Assembly: GCA_023101885.1 (NCBI GenBank)
Contig: JALPQD010000402.1
Location: 79,017-143,016 of the forward strand
DNA length: 64,000 nt
Direction of reading: 5' to 3'
From: Typhlomys cinereus
Lineage: Eukaryota > Chordata > Mammalia > Rodentia > Platacanthomyidae
Shown here piece after piece: positions 11,088 through 64,000 of this stretch. The notes under the pieces were generated by a model. The model ran no database searches. It worked only from the letters and a program-made list of their open reading frames with translations, and had not been told where the DNA came from. The first letter of the stretch is position 1; each line of letters opens with the position of its first letter. The translations under genes and the position numbers were made by a program.

Positions 11088-11315
11088 TGATGGAGATATG
11101 GCTCAGGGGTTAAGACTCTCTCTTAAGCAGAAAGTCCTGAGTTTGGATCCCAGGTCCCATGTAAAAACACCAGGCAGAAAAGGCGGTGCCTGCACTGCGG
11201 GTCCTGATGGTTGGAGCCTGGGAAATCCCAGAGCAAAGCAAGGAGGTAGAAGCCATCCAGGATGATTCCCAAAGTCACTTTTGATCCTCCATGGGGACAT
11301 ACAGTGCCCTCTGAT

Positions 11316-11346
<31 letters not shown>

Positions 11347-11370
11347 AGTAAAATATTTAAAATAAAAAAA
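11088..11370 (+). mobile_element. B2-headed SINE, older subfamily
   Basis: gatggagatatggctcaggggttaagactctc head, standard body, (CA)n 11321-11346. Confidence 0.9.
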
Positions 11371-11380
11371 TAAATTGAAT

Positions 11381-11589
11381 GGGGCTGGAGAGGCGCCTCA
11401 GGGGTTAAGCCTCTGCCTTGCAGGCAGAAGGTCCTGAGTTCAGATCCTAGACCCCACCTATAGATGCCAGGTGGAAGCGGGGGCGGCCTGCGCTTCTGGT
11501 CCTGGTAGGGCGGAGCCTGTGAATCCCGGGGCAGAGTAAACAACGAGGATGTGGAGGCGTCCATGGTGGTTCCCGAAGTCGTCTGTGGT

Positions 11590-11647
<58 letters not shown>

Positions 11648-11685
11648 TACACGCACAATTGAATAAATAATAATAATAAAAATTT
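11381..11685 (+). mobile_element. B2-headed SINE, young subfamily, with TSD
   Basis: ggggctggagaggcgcctcaggggttaagcc start, GC-rich body, (CA)n 11594-11644, aattgaataaataataataaaa tail. AAATAAATTGAAT flanks both ends. It inserted into the A-rich tail of the older copy to its left. Confidence 0.93.
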
Positions 11686-11702
11686 TAAAAAATAAAATAA
11701 AT

Positions 11703-11850
11703 TGAATAGTGAGCCTAACCTGGTGGTAAATACCTATAATTCTAGTACACAGGAAGCTGAGACAGGAAGATCACAAGCTGAAGGCAGACTGGGCTACAGT
11801 GACTACAAGATGAAGCTAATGCTACATAAATCCCATCTCTCCTCCACTCC
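11703..11850 (+). mobile_element. B1-like SINE
   Basis: gagcctaacctggtggtaaatacctataattctag...gacaggaagatcac...gactgggctaca. Confidence 0.75.
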
Positions 11851-11984
11851 AAAAATAAATTAAAAATGAAATGAACAGCCATTAAATGCTCAGTAACTCT
11901 TCAACAGATCTCTAGTCAGTTCCAACTCCCTTTATCCTCAGAAACAATTCAAAATAAGCAACTGCAAAAAATCAGTAAGAAACA

Positions 11985-12091
11985 AGGCTAGGTGTAGTAA
12001 TACCTATAATCCAAGCACTTGGGAAGCTGAGTTCAAGACTAGCTTGGGTTAGACAAGTTAAAGTTAAACCATCCTGAGCTGCACATGCGCG

Positions 12092-12137
<46 letters not shown>

Positions 12138-12150
12138 CACATACACACAA
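11985..12150 (+). repeat. B1-like SINE ending in (GC)n(CA)n
   Basis: ggctaggtgtagtaatacctataatccaagcacttggg, then alternating tgcgcgcgcgcgcgcacacaca to about 12140. Confidence 0.75.
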
Positions 12151-12570
12151 TAAACAGAAAGGTTTACAAAATACCATTCTTTGCAGGTTTTCTATTTCCG
12201 ATGGTCCTTAAATTTATTGGTTTTCACCAAGATTTTGTCCTTTATCGTACTCGTGTATTTCCTGGAAGATCTCACATAATTGCTAGGCTGTACAAATCGA
12301 AGACACAAGCATACATCAAACTCACATGCTTCCAGCCAAACAGCCATTTCCCCCGCCTTTCACTCTCAAGTCTTTTCAGGGAGCAATTATTAAAACCAGA
12401 ATCACAGGCTGTACCATCTCACTTTCTAATATCCAGTCATTAAGATACAAATCTCATTCCATCCCTGCTGCCAGGGTCTCTGTTGCAGCTTAGGTCTCGG
12501 TCACCTGGCATCTCTCTTTATCCGCATTCACTTTGCTGGTTGCTCTAAAAAATGACCACTGATGCTAAAA
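12150..12570. other. Intergenic, nothing recognised
   Basis: No convincing ORF or repeat. An 80-codon open frame at 12201-12443 has no family I recognise. Confidence 0.4.
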
Positions 12571-12582
12571 CTCAAGAATCTT

Positions 12583-12981
12583 TTTTTGACAAGTCTTATT
12601 TTATTCAGATAGCAGTCTGATCACATATGGTCCATCCAAGAATATTCACATGAACGTCAAATATAATCAGATGTTAAAGATTGATCTTTAAACATCATAG
12701 CCAATGATGTCATGCTTGCCTGTCATCTCTGCGACATAAAACCACATCAACACTTCTGTGGTCACTAAACAATTCCCTGAAGTTGCGAGTTTGGGCGCAG
12801 TGGATCACTCTTCTTAAGCTCTGAATAGCTGTAGGGTTCTCAGCAGGGGTCAGAGGAACCTGCTTGATTTTGGCATTCACCTGCACTGGGGCCTTCTCCA
12901 CCAGGTTACAGACGAACTGGGCCATGATCTACGGTGGAAGGTCCGTTGCCCTGAACAGTCGGCTGAATGTCACCCTGGCAG
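12583..12981 (-). pseudogene. ATP5MG: Processed pseudogene of Atp5mg (ATP synthase subunit g)
   Basis: Reading down from ATG at 12925, the sequence gives MAQFVCNLVEKAP...VNAK, then PLTPAENPTAIQSLRRV. This is recognisable as mitochondrial ATP synthase subunit g with about 15 codons missing in the middle. A second deletion shifts the frame, after which the parental ending (EVLMWFYV... IIGYDV, stop) continues in another frame. A subunit-g-like 3' UTR, AATAAA (12600-12605) and a short A tail follow. AGAATCTT flanks both ends (12575-12582 and 12982-12989). It has no introns, so it is an L1-mobilised retrocopy with no expected function. Confidence 0.88.
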
Positions 12982-13134
12982 AGAATCTTATACCTATGCT
13001 GCCTATGTTCTACTCAGCTGGAACTATCTGTAGTTTCATGCTTCTCAGCATTCTCTTGCCTCTGCCTACAATATTCTTTACTCCCACTCATGACCCTGTA
13101 ACTACCTGGCAAGCTCATATCATCTTTTACTGAG

Positions 13135-13230
13135 ATAAGATCTTGCTTTGTAGCCCAGGAGGACCTCAACATACAACACTCAGCTGCCTCAGTTCCCAAG
13201 TGCTGGGACCGCAGGTGTGCAAACTATACC
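13135..13230 (-). mobile_element. B1-like SINE fragment
   Basis: gataagatcttgctttgtagcccaggaggacctc...ttcccaagtgctgggaccgcaggtgtgc. Confidence 0.75.
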
Positions 13231-13342
13231 TGGCTTCATTTCTTTTGTGCCTTCTCTGTGAAGTATTGCTATATTTACTCCATAAACAAAGTTTAGTACT
13301 TCTCATTTGTGATTTTTTTATTTTGTAATTTTTTGCATCACT

Positions 13343-13348
13343 TTTATT
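13343..13348 (-). promoter_or_regulatory. Candidate TAF1 polyadenylation signal
   Basis: AATAAA on the minus strand (gtaataaaagtg), about 1.64 kb after the stop. The alternative at 14290-14295 is nearer the stop. The choice is inference. Confidence 0.3.
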
Positions 13349-14984
13349 ACATTGGTGTGTTTACATAGCTCTCAATGTAGATATTAAAACCTTTGCAATC
13401 AGAAACTATGTATTCTGCATCAGCATGTTCCCGAATGGTTGATAGGATTAAGTGGTTTTATGAACATGAAGACAAATACCATGTATCCAGTTCAATCTCC
13501 CAAATCAAAATCGAAGAAACTACCTTCATGTCTTCCTTCTCTATCCCCAAGTAGCAACTGGGCAGGAAATCCTGTTGCTTGACACTGTTCTGAAGATGTG
13601 TCAAATCCACCTCCCTTCTCCCAATTGCAGTGCCACACTTCATTTCCCTTAGCTTCAACTACATGTGTTCCCCTTCAAACAAATCTTCACAGTACTGCTG
13701 GTAACTTTTTAAGGTTTTATTACAAAAATAAAACATACTTAAAAAATGTAAACAATAACAGAAATAGAAGCATAATACCTATACAGTAAACACAAATCAC
13801 CTCCTTTTCATTTTCAATCTTCAGAGGTTATCACTGTGAACAATTTAACATGTATCCTTTCAGTTTTTCCTCTGCACATAAGTACATATAAACACAATTA
13901 CATACACAATTTTAAGATTGTTCATGTCTGTCGCATGATACAACTCTACCTTCATTCACTATACAGAAAATATCTAAAATACAACTCTAGACTGCATCTC
14001 CTACAGTGTAAAACCTATTCATTACTATCAAATGGAAACCTCTTGCTAATATTCTTCCTGTCAAACTTTCAGTCTAAATCCTTTTGAAATAAGGCAGGCA
14101 CAAAAGAATATACTTGGAATATGCTCAATCATATGCAGATTTTGATTTTCTCATTTTGTTTTAGCCTTCCTGGAGTTTCCAATAATTAGTAGTCTTTACA
14201 AAGTTTTTAGCAAACATATTCACATCTCTATTTTCTCTTGAACTTTATAGCTAGCTTCTTAGTTGCACTGATCTCACAACTCTATATGATTTATTAACAT
14301 GGTTTGAGTTCTACTCTGCCCCCGCCCACAACTTGATCATGAGTTCTTTGGGTAAAAGGGATGTGTCTTATTTTCACCTTTGAACAAGGATATGATAGTG
14401 TTCTTAGTATGGAGCACTCAGTCACACATCTGTGGGAACCTCATGATTTTAAGGACATTTGTTGAGTACCTGCTTTGAACAGAACCATTATCGTAGGCAT
14501 GTCAAAGGCACATCTTTGACCTGGGGAACTTATCATTTTCTGTCATATAGGACATAAAGGCTATTTCAAAGATTTACAGTCATTTGCCTCTAATCCAGTC
14601 AAGGACAAGGCACTCTGTATATCCAAGTAAATAATACATTAACAGGCAGTTTATCCAATAGGTTTGTTTTTTCAAATGTGGTACAGCCCACTAGAACCCA
14701 ATTCTCTGTTCCAGCAGGGGAGTTCTCACCTATTCCAATCTGAAAATTAGAAAATGAAATGGTGCTGAGCTTAGAGTTCTAATATGTCATAAGGACAGAA
14801 AACTATCAGTCCTTTCATAATTTCTTGTCTTTTTCTCAGAGAAAAATTATACCAAGAACAATAAATTACATTCAAAGAGAGCCATGGAGAAGGGTCAGCT
14901 TGCTCTCTTCATTTTGGTAGTGGCCATTGAAAGAACTTGCTACCCGAAGATATTCAGGAAAAGTGAATATCATTAATTTAAACC
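13343..14984 (-). other. TAF1: Probable TAF1 3' UTR
   Basis: Unique-looking AT-rich sequence follows the stop codon with no recognisable SINE until a B1 fragment near 13230. The end is not determined. AATAAA motifs on this strand occur at 14290-14295, 13716-13721, 13343-13348 and 13317-13322. A length near 1.6 kb would be similar to the human 3' UTR as I recall it. Confidence 0.45.
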
Positions 14985-62627
<47,643 letters not shown>

Positions 62628-62844
62628 CTAACAAAAAATAAAAGCATAAAAGTTAAACTGAGAGAAGCCCTATGAAATTCAATCAACTACTGAGTAAGGA
62701 AAATGAAGTTAATTGCTCTCTACATTCATTACATATGGAGTTTACTTAATAAGCAAATATATGAAATAGTAAACAAGATTGATTTTTTTATACACTATCT
62801 TTAGAATCCCAACAGATGAAAAAGATCGAAAAACATTAGAGATT

Positions 62845-63600
62845 ACATTTGTAGTCCCAGCACTCAGGAAGATGAGGCAGAAGGATCATGCCAGCATAGT
62901 TTTCATATGTCTCAAAAAAAATGTTAGAACCAGGCATGTTGATGCATGCCTGCAATCTCAGTAATGGTAAGTAGGTAGAGGCAGGAGGATCAGGAGTACA
63001 AGGATAGTCTCAGCCATAAAACTTGAAACCAGCCTGATCCCCATCCTGGAGCTCAGGGACATTTGCGGAAGAGGGGGGCGGTAAGATTGTAAGAGCAAAA
63101 GGATGGGAGGAGCAACGATTTGCAAGATTCTCAACAATAGTTGGGGCCAAAGCAATCATAATGGGACTTTGCATGCCCTGCGCAATGTCCAGCGCACTGT
63201 TGCCCTCATAAAGTCTAGCATCTGTTAAGGGCACCGAGATCCCTGGAGGCAAGGGATTGACAGTCATAGTAGTGCTCCTATGCTTAAGGGGAACAAGAGA
63301 AAGGGCTTATGGAAATGCCACTGGGTCCTTATATGTCATCGGAGAGGAGGACCCAGTGGAGAGTCAGGCATACACAATAAAGGACTCTCTGGGAATTGGG
63401 GGGGAAGCACTGGGGGATGGGGAGGGAGAGGAGGGGGAGGAGGGGGTTCGGGGGGGAGGGAGGGAACTGGTAAAAAAATTTTAAAATGTATAATTAAATT
63501 TTTAATTAAAAAAAAAAGGGGGAAAAAAAAAAAAAGAAACCAGCCTGAGTTGCATGAGCCCCTGTCTCAAACAAACAAACAAACAAAAAATAGGGCTGAG
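62845..63600 (+). mobile_element. B1-like SINEs, one split by an L1 insertion (intron 14)
   Basis: tgtagtcccagcactcaggaagatgaggc (first) and caggcatgttgatgcatgcctgcaatctc (second). The second is cut at gaaaccagcctga and resumes at 63536 to its A-rich end. Confidence 0.85.
63038..63535 (+). mobile_element. L1 3' end, 498 bp, 5'-truncated, with 13-bp TSD
   Basis: tccccatcctggagctcagggac...G-rich tract 63395-63470, then taattaaatttttaatt and poly(A). GAAACCAGCCTGA at 63025-63037 and 63536-63548. Confidence 0.9.
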
Positions 63601-63655
63601 AAAACAGCTTGGTGGGTAAAGTGCTTATTGCACACTATAGGTTACATGACATGAT

Positions 63656-63964
63656 TTTTTTTGTTGTTTTTTTTAATTTTTAATTTTTATTTATTCAATT
63701 GTGCGTGTATGTGTGTGTGCGTGCGCTTGTGTGTATGTATGTGTGTGTGTGTAGAACCATGGACGAATTCGGGAACCACCATGGACGCCTCCACCTCCTC
63801 CTTGTTTACTCTGCCCCGGGATTCACAGGCTCCGCCCTACCAGGACCAGAAACGCAGGCCGCCCCCCGCTTCCGCCTGGCATCTATACGTGGGGTCTAGG
63901 ATCTGAACTCAGGACCTTCCGCCTGCAAGGCAGAGGCTTAACCCTGAGCCACCTCTCCAGCCCC
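63656..63964 (-). mobile_element. B2-headed SINE, young subfamily, with TSD (intron 14)
   Basis: attcaattgtgcgtgtatgtgtg...head gagccacctctccagcccc. GACATGAT at 63648-63655 and 63965-63972. Confidence 0.93.
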
Positions 63965-64000
63965 GACATGATGTTTTAAAAACAAAAAAAAATAAAATAC

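Noticed and set aside
11594..11644. CRISPR-like or other spaced repeats
   Set aside because: The repeated units are microsatellites or interspersed SINEs, not evenly spaced repeats with unique spacers.
1..12570. Search for the downstream neighbour OGT or any gene left of TAF1
   Set aside because: No exon-like segments found. Only repeats and unrecognised sequence within the window.
13717..13790. Small open frames in the TAF1 3' UTR region (63-83 codons)
   Set aside because: AT-rich, low complexity, no recognised domain. Expected by chance.

Overview
The window is mammalian nuclear DNA, almost certainly from a rodent. It is AT-rich and intron-dominated. It carries many B1-like (7SL-derived), B2-headed and B3-like (tRNA-derived) and ID-like SINEs, rodent-type L1 3' ends with a G-rich polypurine tract, and long (TG)n/(CA)n runs. 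The most abundant SINE has a murine-B2-like head but a body that I do not recognise from mouse or rat. This suggests a myodont rodent outside Murinae; a dipodoid such as a jerboa or jumping mouse is my guess and is not proven.

One real gene is present: TAF1, the largest subunit of TFIID, on the minus strand. TAF1 is X-linked in placental mammals, so this is probably X chromosome. Twenty-four constitutive coding exons (human exons 15-38 by my count) lie between 62627 and 14985. All have GT-AG splice sites and compatible phases. They sum to 3393 bp, which is 1130 codons plus a TGA stop with no frame break. In order they encode the C-terminal part of the DUF3591 core, the winged-helix segment, the Glu/Arg-rich linker, a CCHC zinc knuckle, a basic nuclear-localisation stretch, two bromodomains and the acidic tail. 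Exons 1-14 and the promoter lie beyond the right edge. Roughly 15 kb at the left is 3' UTR and intergenic DNA.

Two alternative cassettes of TAF1 can be read. The 6-nt neuronal microexon 34' (Ala-Lys) is intact at 24231-24236, with a long polypyrimidine tract and a strong donor. The counterpart of alternative exon 35' (19881-19976) keeps both splice sites and clear acidic-tail homology but has an in-frame TGA, so here it is a decayed or poison exon.

The rest is repeats: at least 12 copies of a young SINE subfamily, most with clear target-site duplications; about 35 older relatives; B1, B3 and ID-like copies; L1, L2 and old L1M fragments; a probable solo LTR; a processed Atp5mg pseudogene; and an 89-bp tandem duplication inside intron 23. 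I found no second protein-coding gene, no RNA gene, and no unknown multi-gene system. The most interesting signals are the TAF1 splice cassettes and the lineage-specific SINE.
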